Shown here one piece after another: positions 32,602-41,323 of a stretch of 51,692 nucleotides of DNA. The notes under the pieces were generated by a model. That model made no database searches and was not told the origin of the DNA. It saw only the letters and a list, made by a program, of their open reading frames with translations. The position numbers were made by a program, and so were the translations under genes. The stretch covers positions 1 through 51,692 of the forward strand of contig CANMMF010000018.1 in assembly GCA_947498985.1 (NCBI GenBank), in the 5' to 3' direction. The stretch comes from an uncultured Paracoccaceae bacterium (GTDB taxonomy: Bacteria > Pseudomonadota > Alphaproteobacteria > Rhodobacterales > Rhodobacteraceae). The stretch's first letter is position 1; the number at the start of each line of letters is the position of its first letter.

Positions 32602-34899
32602 ATGCAGAACAGCCTTCGCCCCGCAGACATGATGACCGGCTCGGCGCCTGTGGGCCCCGGCGGTCCCGGCGCCCCTGAGGACGAGGACAGCATCGATCTC
32701 GGCGTGCTGCTGCGCATGCTCTGGGCGGGCAAGTGGATCATCCTCGGCGCTACGCTCTTTTTCTCTGCGCTGGCCTATTTCTACGCCAGCCAGCAGACGC
32801 CGATGTACCGCGCCAATGCCACGGTGATCTTCGATCTGCAGGAACGCAACGTGGCCAATATCGAGGAGGTGGTGGCCGCGCGCGACTATGACCGCGGCGC
32901 CGATCTGCAGAACCAGATCGAGGTGCTGCGCTCCACCGCGCTGATCGAGCGGGTGATCGAGAAACTGAACCTTTCGCAGAATGCCGAGTTCAATCCCGCG
33001 CAGGCCACGCCGGAGCCCGGATGGTTCGACTGGCTGACCCTGCCGCCGGAGATCGAGGCCACGCTGCAATCCATGGGCCTGATCGCCGCCGATCCGCCGC
33101 CGCCGGATCCCGCGTTGCAGGAACGGCGCTTGCGGCTTGCCATGATCGAGCGGGTGCAAGAGGGATTGCAACTCACCCCGGTGCGCAATTCCACGGTGAT
33201 CCGGATCGGCTTTGTCTCGGAAAATCCGCGCACGGCCGAGCGCATCGCCAATGCCATTGCCGATCAGTACATCATCGAGCAGCTCGAAGGAAAACTCGAC
33301 GCCACACGTTCGGCGACGCAATGGCTGAGCGACCGGGTGCTGGAGCTGCAGGACCGCGTCACCAGTGCCGAAGCCGCCGTGGCCGATGCCGAGGCGCAAC
33401 TGGCCCAGGATGCAGGCCAGACGCTGGAGATCACCCAGGCGCAGCTCACAGAGCTCAACACCACGCTGGGCACCACGCGCGCGCGCGAGATCGAGCTCAC
33501 CGCCCAGGTCGCCCGGCTGCGCCAGGCGCTGGAAGACGGCGTCGATGTGGGGGCAGTACCGGAGTTTCGCCAGACCGTGCTCATCCAGACCTATCGCGAG
33601 GAGGAGAGCGACCTGCTTTCCCAGCGCGCAGCCCTGCGTGCCAATGTCGGGGAAAACCACCCGTCGGTGCTGCGCGTCAACACGCAGCTTGCAGAGACCC
33701 GGCGCCGGATCGATGAAGAGGCGCAGCGCGTCGTCGATTCGATTGTGGTGGAGCGCGACGCCGCAAGCGATCAGGCCACCGAACTTGCCCGCCGGGTGCG
33801 CGAGCTCGAGGAGCTGGCGCTCTCGCAAAGCGCCAGCGGCATCACCCTGCGCCAGCTCGAGCGCGAAGCGCAGGCGGCCCGGCTGCTCTACGAGAACTTT
33901 CTCGGCCGTCTGCAGGAAACCTCGCAGCAGGAGAGCCTGCAATCGGCCGATGCGCGGGTGATCTCGCCCGCCGAGGTACCGAACTTCCCGATGACCGCCG
34001 GCAAGCGCCGGACGCTGGCCATTGGCGGCATCCTGGGCCTCATGATGGGGGTCGGCATCGTCTTCCTGCTCAACCGGCTCAACAACACGTTCCGCAGCCC
34101 CGGCCAGCTCGAGGACGAGCTGCATCTGCCGGTGCTCGCCAGCATCCCGATTGTGCCCAATACCGGCAACAAGCGCCGCAAGATCCTCGAGCATTTCCGC
34201 GAGAAACCGGGCTCGAGCCTCGCCGAGGCGATCCGCGGCCTCAGGACCTCGATCCTGTTTTCCAATGTCGACCACCCACCCAAGGTTGTGATGATGACCT
34301 CCTCGACCCCGCGCGAGGGCAAGTCGACCACCGCCGCGCTTCTGGCGCTCACCAGCCAGCAGATGGGCCGTTCGACCATCCTCATCGATTGCGACCTGCG
34401 TCTGCCCGCGGTCTCGACTCTGCTGGATATCGACCTCGAAAAGCCGGGCCTGCTTGCGGCGATCAACGAGCCGCATGCCATCGAAGAGGCGGTCAGCGTC
34501 GAGCCGGACTCCGGCCTGCACGTGCTATTGATGCGGCCGCGGGATTCGCGACTGACGCAAAATGCCGCCGATATACTGGCCTCTCAGAAATTTCGCGCTC
34601 TGATTGAATATTTGCGCACGCGATATGATCTGATTGTGCTCGATACCCCGCCGACGCTGGTTGTGAGCGACGCCCGAATCGTTGCCAATTCCGCCGACGG
34701 GGTGGTCTTTTCGGTGAAATGGGATTCCACGCCCCGCGGCGCGTCCGCTGAGGCGATCAAGCAGCTGCGCGGCATCGGGGCGCCGGTCGTGGGGGCGGTG
34801 ATGACCATGGTCGACGAATCCAAGGCGGCAAAATATTCATATGACGGCTACGGTTACGGCTATTACGGCGGGCAGTACAAAGACTATTACGTCGACTGA
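32602..34899 (+). CDS. wzc: Polysaccharide co-polymerase / tyrosine autokinase (Wzc-type)
   Basis: 765 residues. The Wzz domain begins at about 30 with a first membrane helix (GKWIILGATLFFSALAYFYA). A long periplasmic coiled coil spans about 210-450. The second helix is near 473-493 (TLAIGGILGLMMGVGIVFLL). The BY-kinase domain has Walker A STPREGKSTTAALLA, Walker A' ILIDCDLRLP and Walker B LIVLDTPPTL. The C-terminal tail is Tyr-rich (YSYDGYGYGYYGGQYKDYYV), the autophosphorylation cluster. It controls chain length and export together with Wza. Both halves are fused in one protein, as in proteobacterial Wzc. Confidence 0.93.
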   Translation: MQNSLRPADMMTGSAPVGPGGPGAPEDEDSIDLGVLLRMLWAGKWIILGATLFFSALAYFYASQQTPMYRANATVIFDLQERNVANIEEVVAARDYDRGADLQNQIEVLRSTALIERVIEKLNLSQNAEFNPAQATPEPGWFDWLTLPPEIEATLQSMGLIAADPPPPDPALQERRLRLAMIERVQEGLQLTPVRNSTVIRIGFVSENPRTAERIANAIADQYIIEQLEGKLDATRSATQWLSDRVLELQDRVTSAEAAVADAEAQLAQDAGQTLEITQAQLTELNTTLGTTRAREIELTAQVARLRQALEDGVDVGAVPEFRQTVLIQTYREEESDLLSQRAALRANVGENHPSVLRVNTQLAETRRRIDEEAQRVVDSIVVERDAASDQATELARRVRELEELALSQSASGITLRQLEREAQAARLLYENFLGRLQETSQQESLQSADARVISPAEVPNFPMTAGKRRTLAIGGILGLMMGVGIVFLLNRLNNTFRSPGQLEDELHLPVLASIPIVPNTGNKRRKILEHFREKPGSSLAEAIRGLRTSILFSNVDHPPKVVMMTSSTPREGKSTTAALLALTSQQMGRSTILIDCDLRLPAVSTLLDIDLEKPGLLAAINEPHAIEEAVSVEPDSGLHVLLMRPRDSRLTQNAADILASQKFRALIEYLRTRYDLIVLDTPPTLVVSDARIVANSADGVVFSVKWDSTPRGASAEAIKQLRGIGAPVVGAVMTMVDESKAAKYSYDGYGYGYYGGQYKDYYVD

Positions 34900-35159
34900 T
34901 CATCCCGGCTTCCGGCCCGGGCCCCCACGTCCCTGATCACTTGGCCAGGCTGGCCAGATGCGGCCATGGAATGATCACCCACAAGGCAGTGCAAGACTTT
35001 CGGGCGTGAAAGCGGCGTCCCATACCAGACAATAGTTGCTACTTTGTTAACGACTAAGGTATAGGGGCAATAAGCCGGCGCGGACCGAAATAAGCGTCAT
35101 AAACGATTCAATTGCAGGTGCCTGTTGTAGCGTGCCGTACTGATATGTGGGGATATTGA

Positions 35160-36776
35160 ATGCCGACTTTTGTTGCGACCATCAACGCGGAAAACTTTCC
35201 CGGCACGCCGGGCGGCACGGACGTTGTCGATTATCGCCCCTCGACGGGCGGCGTAACCGTTGATGTGTTGGGTGGCGGCACCGGAAACTTTGCCGAAGGC
35301 GACAGCTACACCTCGATCGAGCGCTACTTTCTGACCGATATCTCCACCGAGGTGGACACCTTCATCGGCAGCGACGCAGACGAGCGCGTGCAGGCGTTTT
35401 CGGGCCCCAACGTGCTCATGGGCATGGGCGGCGACGACATCCTGCGCGGCGGTGATGACCGCAACGTGCTCAATGGCGGCACCGGGCTGGACCGGATGTT
35501 CGGCGGCACCGGTGATGACCGGTTCGACGTGGCCGCGGGCGATGCGGTGGCCGGCGAGGCCTATCGCGGATTTGCCGGCACCGACACGATCCGCCTGATC
35601 GCGGGCGGCACCGGTTCGGAGGTCGATCTGAGCGAGGCCGTGCTCAACTCGATCGACGTGTTCGAGTTCACCACCGACGTCACGCTGATGCTGGCCAGCG
35701 TCCAGCTGATGGGCGCGGATGTGCTGGGCACGCTGGCGGGCACCGGCGAGGTGGTCGAGGTTGTCGACTGGGATGCGCAGGCCGAGAATGTCGATCTCGA
35801 CAAGGCCTTCGAGCTCATCGACAACGGCGTCGATGCGGTGCGGTGGGCCTTTGGCGGCGATACCGGCGACGTCACCCTGACCGAAGAGGTGCGCGACGAG
35901 GACACCGGCGACACGGCCTATGTGGAGACCTTCGTGAATGACGGCCCGGTCGATCTGGACCTTGCCTCCAACATCACCTTCTACGACATTTTCTACAATA
36001 TTTTCCGCACCATCCGCACCAAGGATGACGGCGAGCAGACAATCACCGAGTTCGACCCGGTCTCCGGCGACGTGCTGGAAAAGCAGATCTGGGATCTGAG
36101 CGCAGGCGGCACGGGCTTTAACTTCCAGTACCGCTTTCTGGCCTACGATTCAGAGGGTCAGCTCGAATATCGCCTGAGCCTCTTCGACACCGAGGAAGAG
36201 AAGGAAGACATCTTCACCGACGGTGTGCTCTCGGCGATCTTCTACACCGACACCAGCGATGACGGCTCGGCCTTCAGCTACGACACGATCGAAGAGGTCT
36301 TTGAGGATGACGGCAACGGTGGCGTGCAGCTCAGCTACCGCAAGACCGTGAACGACGCCTCCGAGACCTTCGCGGTGATCGAGCAATATTTCGAGAACGG
36401 CACCATCGAGCGCACCGTGCGCGAGACCCAGAACGGCGTCGGCTCGACCGTCGGCACCAATGTCGACCAGACCTTTGTGGCCACGGAAAACAACGAGGTG
36501 ATTGCCGGTCGCGGTGGCACCGACACGTTTGTGTTCTCCGGCGATGTCGGCAACACCCGGCTCAACGCCTTTGGCAATGGCGACCAGGATCTGCTGGATC
36601 TCACCGCCTACGGCATCGACAGCCGCGACGAGCTGGAAGACGCAGGCGCGCTCAGCTATGACGCGGTGAACCTGGCGTTCACCATCGATGTCTCGCAGAT
36701 CGGCGGTTCCGGCTCGATCATCCTGCGCAATGTGGTGGATGGTGATTTCGGCAACGACGATTTCATCCTGATCTGA
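35160..36776 (+). CDS. RTX-like calcium-binding secreted protein
   Basis: 538 residues, acidic, with no N-terminal signal peptide. Only a short RTX block is present near residues 80-125 (LMGMGGDDILRGGDDRNVLN, GGTGLDRMFGGTGDDRFDVA). Repeat-like GGTDTFVFSGDVGNTRLNAF near 460-475 and the hydrophobic acidic C-terminus GNDDFILI are typical of type I secretion substrates. The middle region is unique to me. It lies between wzc and ccdAB and is closed by a strong terminator. It may be an extracellular matrix protein that works with the polysaccharide. No secretion ATPase is in the window. Confidence 0.7.
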   Translation: MPTFVATINAENFPGTPGGTDVVDYRPSTGGVTVDVLGGGTGNFAEGDSYTSIERYFLTDISTEVDTFIGSDADERVQAFSGPNVLMGMGGDDILRGGDDRNVLNGGTGLDRMFGGTGDDRFDVAAGDAVAGEAYRGFAGTDTIRLIAGGTGSEVDLSEAVLNSIDVFEFTTDVTLMLASVQLMGADVLGTLAGTGEVVEVVDWDAQAENVDLDKAFELIDNGVDAVRWAFGGDTGDVTLTEEVRDEDTGDTAYVETFVNDGPVDLDLASNITFYDIFYNIFRTIRTKDDGEQTITEFDPVSGDVLEKQIWDLSAGGTGFNFQYRFLAYDSEGQLEYRLSLFDTEEEKEDIFTDGVLSAIFYTDTSDDGSAFSYDTIEEVFEDDGNGGVQLSYRKTVNDASETFAVIEQYFENGTIERTVRETQNGVGSTVGTNVDQTFVATENNEVIAGRGGTDTFVFSGDVGNTRLNAFGNGDQDLLDLTAYGIDSRDELEDAGALSYDAVNLAFTIDVSQIGGSGSIILRNVVDGDFGNDDFILI

Positions 36777-36802
36777 TCCGGACATCACTCCGGAACCCTG
36801 GA

Positions 36803-36834
36803 AAAGCCGGCCTCTTAAGGGGGCCGGCTTTTTC
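36803..36834 (+). terminator. Rho-independent terminator after the RTX-like gene
   Basis: A perfect 10-bp stem AAAGCCGGCC (36803-36812) / GGCCGGCTTT (36822-36831), with a 9-base loop, ends in a T-run. It lies 27 bp after the RTX gene stop and ends that transcript before ccdA. Confidence 0.88.
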
Positions 36835-36918
36835 CTTTACTGCGCCGGTTTGTGCTGGGTTCCTTGATACATCCGCGTTGACGGTATATCTTGGCGGTAT
36901 GTGTCGGGAGTATGCAGA

Positions 36919-37173
36919 ATGACAGCCGCGACGAGACGCAAGACCTCTCTGACCCTGGACGGTGTCCTGCTGGACGAGGCGCGCGCGCTCGGGCTCAACG
37001 TCTCCGCCGTGGCCGACGCTGCGCTTCGGCAGGCGGTGGAAGAGGCGCAGCGCCGGGAATGGCTTGAAGAAAATTCCGAGGCCTTTACCGCGCAAGCCGC
37101 CTGGCACGACCGGCACGGGCATCCGCTCGCCGATATCCTTGCCATCCCGGGAGGCGGCGGGTGGAAACCCTGA
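36919..37173 (+). CDS. ccdA: CcdA-family antitoxin
   Basis: 84 residues from ATG at 36919; a GTG at 36901 would add six residues. The N-terminal ribbon-helix-helix is KTSLTLDGVLLDEARALGLN. The C-terminal tail holds the conserved EAQRREWLEENSEAFTAQAA motif and FHDRHG-type end (WHDRHGHPLADI) seen in CcdA proteins. It would bind CcdB and repress the operon. It overlaps ccdB by 13 bp. Confidence 0.87.
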   Translation: MTAATRRKTSLTLDGVLLDEARALGLNVSAVADAALRQAVEEAQRREWLEENSEAFTAQAAWHDRHGHPLADILAIPGGGGWKP

Positions 37174-37451
37174 CCCGATTCGATGTCGCTGCGTATCAGG
37201 GTGTGTTCATGGTGGTGGTCGAAAGCGACCTGCTGCCGCCGGATCCTTCGGTTGTCGTCATTCCGCTGCTGGCAGCGTATCCCGCCATCCGGCATCTCAA
37301 CCCGGTGATCCACCACGCCGGACAGGACCTGATCCTGGCCACGCGGTTGATTGCGGCTGTGCGCCGCGCGGCGCTGACGCGGGAGGGATCCGTGGCGGAT
37401 CAGGGTGACGCCATCACCCGCGCGGTGGACGTGCTGATGGGTGGGGTTTAA
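37161..37451 (+). CDS. ccdB: CcdB-family toxin
   Basis: 96 residues, starting with GTG at 37161 inside the end of ccdA. It matches CcdB proteins: TRFDVAAYQGVFMVVVESDL, VVVIPLLAAYPAIRHLNPVI and a C-terminal ITRAVDVLMGGV helix in the region that touches GyrA. CcdB poisons DNA gyrase. Together with ccdA it forms a second stability module on this replicon, set inside the polysaccharide block. Confidence 0.85.
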   Translation: METLTRFDVAAYQGVFMVVVESDLLPPDPSVVVIPLLAAYPAIRHLNPVIHHAGQDLILATRLIAAVRRAALTREGSVADQGDAITRAVDVLMGGV

Positions 37452-37549
37452 AGCTTTTCGGGATATACCTGAGACATCTCGCATCGAAAATGTCCCGTGA
37501 ACGCGAAGCGTGACAGGGTATTTTCGGTTCAGATTTATCCCGAAACGCT
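37452..37549. repeat. 98-nt nested palindrome between convergent genes
   Basis: The outer arms are AGCTTTTCGGGATA (from 37452) and TATCCCGAAACGCT (to 37549), of which TTTCGGGATA pairs perfectly. Next come near-complementary CTGA-containing segments, then CGAAAATGTCC (37485-37495) against its partner in GACAGGGTATTTTCG (37512-37526), with wobble pairs at the differences. The tip is ACGC-GAA-GCGT (37501-37511). As RNA this folds into one long hairpin on either strand. It lies between ccdB and the convergent ligase gene and could be a bidirectional terminator or a dispersed palindromic element. Confidence 0.65.
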
Positions 37550-37566
37550 ACAGCAGGGCAGGGGGT

Positions 37567-38919
37567 TCAGCCCGGGCCCTCTTTCAGCGCCGCGCTGGGA
37601 AAGGATTGCGCATATCCAATTCCCAGGATCCAGGCAAAGAACGCGGCGAGCGCCGGCATTTGCAGGCTGAAATCGAAAAGCGCGTGAAACCCCGCCAGAA
37701 AGACGCAGGCCAGCGCAATGGCGGGGGCCGTGCGATTGCGCTGCCGATCCCGAATCCCGCGGAATAACTGAACTCCAATCGCCAATAAGGCGAGGTAAAA
37801 TACAATTGCTGCGGGAATTCCCAGCTCGAAGATGTTTTCGAGATAGGAGTTATGCGCCATATCCCATTCACCGCTTGCGGCCTCGATGGGCACATGGGCG
37901 CGAAAGGCGCTTTCGAAAGACCCGATCCCGTGCCCCAGCAGGGGCCGCTCTGCGATGGCCTCGACCACCGCCGGGAAGACCGCGAACCGCCCGTTTTCAT
38001 CCGATGTGGTGACCACGCGGTTGAGCGTGCCGGTGGAGCCTGAGACGAAGACCGCAAGCACCACGGCGCCGATGATCAGACCCGGCCCGATGGCGGCATT
38101 TGTGCCGCGCTGGCGGCGGATGCTCAGCAGCGCCAGCACGCCGATCAGCGCGGCCAGCGCCCCGCCGCGCGACAGCGACAACATGATCGCGCCACCACAA
38201 AGCGTGACCCCCGCCAGCCAGACCCAGCCGCCCGAGACCAGCCCGCGCAGGAACCCGCCAAGGGCGCCGTCCTTGCGCCCCTGCGCCTGGTCCGAGGCCC
38301 GCAAAAGCAGGGCGATAGAGGTCACCAGACCAAAGCCTGCAAAGGTCGCATAGCTGTTGCGGTTGACGAAACTGGCCGAGACATTGCGATCGGCCAGATT
38401 GCCGAGGATCGGGTTTTCACCGCTCGCCGCGGCGTAAAGTCCGAAGCCCGCCAGCGCCATGGAAAAGAGCGCAAAGAGCTTCAGCGACCGCAGCGCCACC
38501 TCCTTGTCCTCATGGCAGCGCAGCGCGATCCAGAACACCATCGCATAGGCCGAAAGCCGCATCAGGATATGCAGCCCCTGCACCGGATCGGCAGAGACGC
38601 GGGGGGCCGCCCCTTCCGGCGCAAACTGCCAGACCGGATGGGCCCAGCCTGCGGGCAAAAGCCCGGGCAGGGTCTGCAAGACACCCCAGAAAAGGGCCGC
38701 CAGAAAGAGCAGCGCGGGCAGCCAGAGCCGGGCAAAGGCGCGGGGTGGTTTCTGCACCGCATCGAGCAGCAGCGTCAGCGCAAATAGCCCGGTCACGGCC
38801 ATGGACATCAGCGTCCAGCTGACCGGCCGATTGGCCCCGAGAGCCAGGGTTGCGACGATCAAAACGGCAAAAACTGCCCAACCAATAAGCGATCGTCCAC
38901 TGCGCGCAACAGTTTCCAC
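37567..38919 (-). CDS. O-antigen ligase/polymerase-like membrane protein (Wzy_C family)
   Basis: 450 residues, about eleven to twelve membrane segments. The Wzy_C block is clear: LSLSRGGALAALIGVLALLS, then after a periplasmic loop LLGHGIGSFESAFRAHVPIE and DMAHNSYLENIFELGIPAAI. The GHGxGSF and HNxYLE motifs are hallmarks of this family. It would polymerise or ligate undecaprenyl-linked glycan in the periplasm. As the island at 5.8-6.9 kb has its own polymerase candidate, the two may act on different glycans or one may be a ligase. Confidence 0.82.
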   Translation of the reverse strand: METVARSGRSLIGWAVFAVLIVATLALGANRPVSWTLMSMAVTGLFALTLLLDAVQKPPRAFARLWLPALLFLAALFWGVLQTLPGLLPAGWAHPVWQFAPEGAAPRVSADPVQGLHILMRLSAYAMVFWIALRCHEDKEVALRSLKLFALFSMALAGFGLYAAASGENPILGNLADRNVSASFVNRNSYATFAGFGLVTSIALLLRASDQAQGRKDGALGGFLRGLVSGGWVWLAGVTLCGGAIMLSLSRGGALAALIGVLALLSIRRQRGTNAAIGPGLIIGAVVLAVFVSGSTGTLNRVVTTSDENGRFAVFPAVVEAIAERPLLGHGIGSFESAFRAHVPIEAASGEWDMAHNSYLENIFELGIPAAIVFYLALLAIGVQLFRGIRDRQRNRTAPAIALACVFLAGFHALFDFSLQMPALAAFFAWILGIGYAQSFPSAALKEGPG

Positions 38920-39014
38920 AATTCTTCCTCCGATATCGTTAACCTCTCAATGGACAATCAATTTGCCAAGGTCTATACCGGGCACATGTTGAAGACCGTG
39001 TTTGAGGTGGAATC

Positions 39015-39350
39015 GTGAAAAAGCTATTGATTTGCTTGGCATTCGGGTTGGCAATTCTGTTCACTGCCCCCAGCGCCGATGCATTGACATTGCAGCAGCA
39101 GCGCAATCAGGTCTTCGTGGCGCTGAAAGACGTGATGGCCGAGATTCGCAGCGAGATCACGGATCTGCAGACCGAGCGGTCGCAGACCCGCAACCGCCGC
39201 GACCGGCTGATCATCAACCAGCGGCTCAAGGTGGCGTATGGCCGCTTGCGCTTCATCCAGTCGACCCGGACGCTGGCGCGCTACAATTACAACGAGACCC
39301 AGCTCGATGCGCTGATCATGCGCTATAATCTGGCGGTCAGCCTCAGCTGA
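39015..39350 (+). CDS. Small exported coiled-coil protein of unknown function
   Basis: 111 residues starting with GTG at 39015. A signal peptide is clear (KKLLICLAFGLAILFTAPSA, cleavage after ADA). The mature 88 residues are charged and helical (MAEIRSEITDLQTERSQTRN) and Arg/Gln/Leu-rich, without Cys. A terminator follows. It is divergent from the ligase gene by 95 bp. I do not recognise a family. Its location suggests a periplasmic helper in exopolysaccharide assembly. Confidence 0.65.
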   Translation: MKKLLICLAFGLAILFTAPSADALTLQQQRNQVFVALKDVMAEIRSEITDLQTERSQTRNRRDRLIINQRLKVAYGRLRFIQSTRTLARYNYNETQLDALIMRYNLAVSLS

Positions 39351-39377
39351 TCCCAAGGGTCAGCACTGGACATCTGG

Positions 39378-39403
39378 AAGCCTCCGTTTTGCGGGGGCTT
39401 TTT
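39378..39403 (+). terminator. Rho-independent terminator after the small exported protein gene
   Basis: Stem AAGCCTCCG (39378-39386) / CGGGGGCTT (39392-39400), with one G-T pair and a TTTTG loop, runs into a T-tract. It lies 27 bp after the stop at 39350 and before the convergent gene ending at 39422. Confidence 0.85.
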
Positions 39404-39421
39404 CATGTGTAAGGCGCGGTA

Positions 39422-40138
39422 TCAACTTTCCGGCGGCGGCAGATCCAGCCCGAGATCGGCCGCCCGCAATTCGGCGACAAAGAAGTCATAACTTTCGCGG
39501 CGGTGCTTTAGCTTCACCGTCTCCAGATCCCGCAGGATCGCCATCCGCACCTCGTCGGGCAGATCGACGGACGGCGCATCGAGCGCCGGAGCCTCGTCTG
39601 TCACAACCTCTGTGTCGACCAAATCCGGATCTTCGATGTCCAGATCCTCGAAAACAAAGCTGAAGAGCGCCAGCGCAAGGTCGATGCGTTCCGGCGCCAG
39701 CGCGAAATTGTAAGGCGCCAGCGCCCAGGAGGTCTGCAGCGCCTGCGCGGCCTCGGCGTCATTGCCCGCGTAAAGCTGCGCCCAGGCCATCACCGCCCAG
39801 CCATGTGCATTGCCGGGATTGAGCGCCAGGCTTTCCTCCATCAGCGCCACCGCATCCGCGCCGCGTTCCATCACCACATCGACCGAGGCCACGATCTGGC
39901 CGTCGCCGGATCCGCCAAACGGGATGAGATCGGCGCGGATATAGGACACCGCCTGCTGCATGAGATAGCGCGAGCGGTCATACATGTCGCTGCCGCGCTG
40001 CAGGATGTCCTGCTCGAAGACATTGTCCCGGCGCAGGTCTCCGTTGAACGCAGGCGCGGAGGAGACCAGCGCAAAGGCCGACACAGCCCCGGTGGCAAGC
40101 ACCGCAATCGTGCTCACCCTGACCAGAAAGCGTCCCAT
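39422..40138 (-). CDS. Exported TPR-like protein of unknown function
   Basis: 238 residues. The N-terminus (RVSTIAVLATGAVSAFALVS) is a signal peptide or membrane anchor. A TPR-like helical pair covers about 95-150 (ALMEESLALNPGNAHGWAVM, AEAAQALQTSWALAPYNFAL). An acidic Asp/Glu/Pro-rich linker follows (about 170-200) and then a short helical C-terminus. Proteins of this shape often accompany exopolysaccharide ligases in alphaproteobacteria. No specific function can be given. Confidence 0.7.
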   Translation of the reverse strand: MGRFLVRVSTIAVLATGAVSAFALVSSAPAFNGDLRRDNVFEQDILQRGSDMYDRSRYLMQQAVSYIRADLIPFGGSGDGQIVASVDVVMERGADAVALMEESLALNPGNAHGWAVMAWAQLYAGNDAEAAQALQTSWALAPYNFALAPERIDLALALFSFVFEDLDIEDPDLVDTEVVTDEAPALDAPSVDLPDEVRMAILRDLETVKLKHRRESYDFFVAELRAADLGLDLPPPES

Positions 40139-40666
40139 TTGTCCCCCCGTTTCATGCCCGGTTTCGCCGCTGTTTATGCGCGCTCAGCCCGGGAAGCGCA
40201 ATTGGCGGGACAAGGGAGGGCCCGGGGCCTGGGAATGGCTGGTCGAATCGCGAGAAAAGGGAGGGTATTGATGTCAGGAAACACCCTTGAGTTGTATTGT
40301 CGTTAATTGAAATCTCGATATGGCTGTGGCGTCTTATCGGGGAGTGCCCATTTTTTGATCTTATTGTTCGCGTGGTTCAATTTTCGACAGACCGTTGCAA
40401 TAACGCATGCCGCGTTCCAGCGACGGCAGGGTCACGCGCGAGTTTTTCAAGACTCCAAAAAGATGTTTTATTTCAAAGAGATAACTTTTATTATGCACTA
40501 TCACGTTCGAGCGCGGGTCGCACAGTAGCCGACACGACTCAACGATGCTCCATCCACTCCCCGACAGTCAGAAATTTAATTGCGGGTCAAGTCTTGCGCC
40601 TATTAACAAGGGTTAATAAACCGTTAAGGCAATTCTTGTGCTGCTGTGTTTTTGGGGAAATTCCTT
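40139..40666. other. 528-bp intergenic region, AT-rich in its centre
   Basis: This divergent region lies between the TPR-like gene and the phosphoglycosyltransferase gene. It is clearly more AT-rich than its surroundings from about 40450 to 40640 (for example TTTATTTCAAAGAGATAACT), which suits a regulated promoter. A TTAACAAGGGTTAATAAACC block (about 40599-40618) has two inverted-like TTAA units some 50 bp before the start codon. No gene is supported here. Confidence 0.5.
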
Positions 40667-41323
40667 ATGGTTCAGGTGGACTATAGCTACGCCGAGATTT
40701 CTGATGTCCGGCGCTCCCCCAAACCTGTCCGCCGCGGCGCTTTCAAGCTTTCGAAACTGGCGTTCGACAAGATCGTCGCGCTGGCCTGTCTTCCGCTCAT
40801 CGTGGTTGTGGCGCTGGTCCTGCTTTTGGTGAACCCGGTCTACAACCCCGGCCCGCTGTTCTTCCGGCAAAAACGCATGGGCCGGAATGGCGCGGCCTTC
40901 CAGATGATCAAGTTCCGCACGATGCTGCCGGCCGGTGAGGTTACCCGGCTGCACCACGAAGGTGTGGAGACCGCGCGGATCACCAAACTGGGTCGGCTCT
41001 TGCGAAAGTACCGCATCGACGAGCTGCCCAACATGCTCAACGTGCTGCGCCACGAGATGAGCGTGATCGGCCCGCGCCCGGATGCCTGGGATCACGCGGT
41101 GGTGTTTTCGCAAGAGATCCCGACCTACAGGCACCGCTTCGGCGTGCTGCCCGGCATCACCGGTCTGGCACAGATCCGTCAGGGCTATGCCGAAGGCGTC
41201 AACCAGACCGTCGCCAAGGCCCGCCTCGACCGCATCTATATCCGCCAGCAGGGCTTTGCGACAGAGCTGCGGATTATCCTCGGTACGGTGCGGGTGATCT
41301 TCTCGGGATTTGGCGCGCGCTGA
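40667..41323 (+). CDS. Undecaprenyl-phosphate sugar phosphotransferase (bacterial sugar transferase)
   Basis: 218 residues from ATG at 40667, eight bases after GGGGA; an earlier GTG in frame is less likely. One N-terminal hydrophobic segment (FDKIVALACLPLIVVVALVL) forms the re-entrant helix. The PGT catalytic block follows: GPLFFRQKRMGRNGAAFQMI, KFRTM, then ITKLGRLLRKYRIDELPNML and SVIGPRPDAWDH with the catalytic Asp-Glu pair (IDE). It transfers a sugar-phosphate to undecaprenyl phosphate and so starts repeat-unit synthesis. It lacks the N-terminal four-helix domain of WbaP, so it is a minimal PglC-type enzyme. No other initiating transferase is in the window. Confidence 0.9.
   Translation: MVQVDYSYAEISDVRRSPKPVRRGAFKLSKLAFDKIVALACLPLIVVVALVLLLVNPVYNPGPLFFRQKRMGRNGAAFQMIKFRTMLPAGEVTRLHHEGVETARITKLGRLLRKYRIDELPNMLNVLRHEMSVIGPRPDAWDHAVVFSQEIPTYRHRFGVLPGITGLAQIRQGYAEGVNQTVAKARLDRIYIRQQGFATELRIILGTVRVIFSGFGAR

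Noticed and set aside
32449-34521. 690-codon open frame on the minus strand
   Set aside because: It is antisense to the wzc gene, which shows all kinase motifs. Its translation is Arg/Gly/His-rich with no domain. Long antisense frames are expected in GC-rich DNA.
2825-41323. Rhamnose-type biofilm plasmid
   Set aside because: RPA-type roseobacter plasmids often carry rml genes, but no rmlA, rmlB, rmlC or rmlD is in this window.
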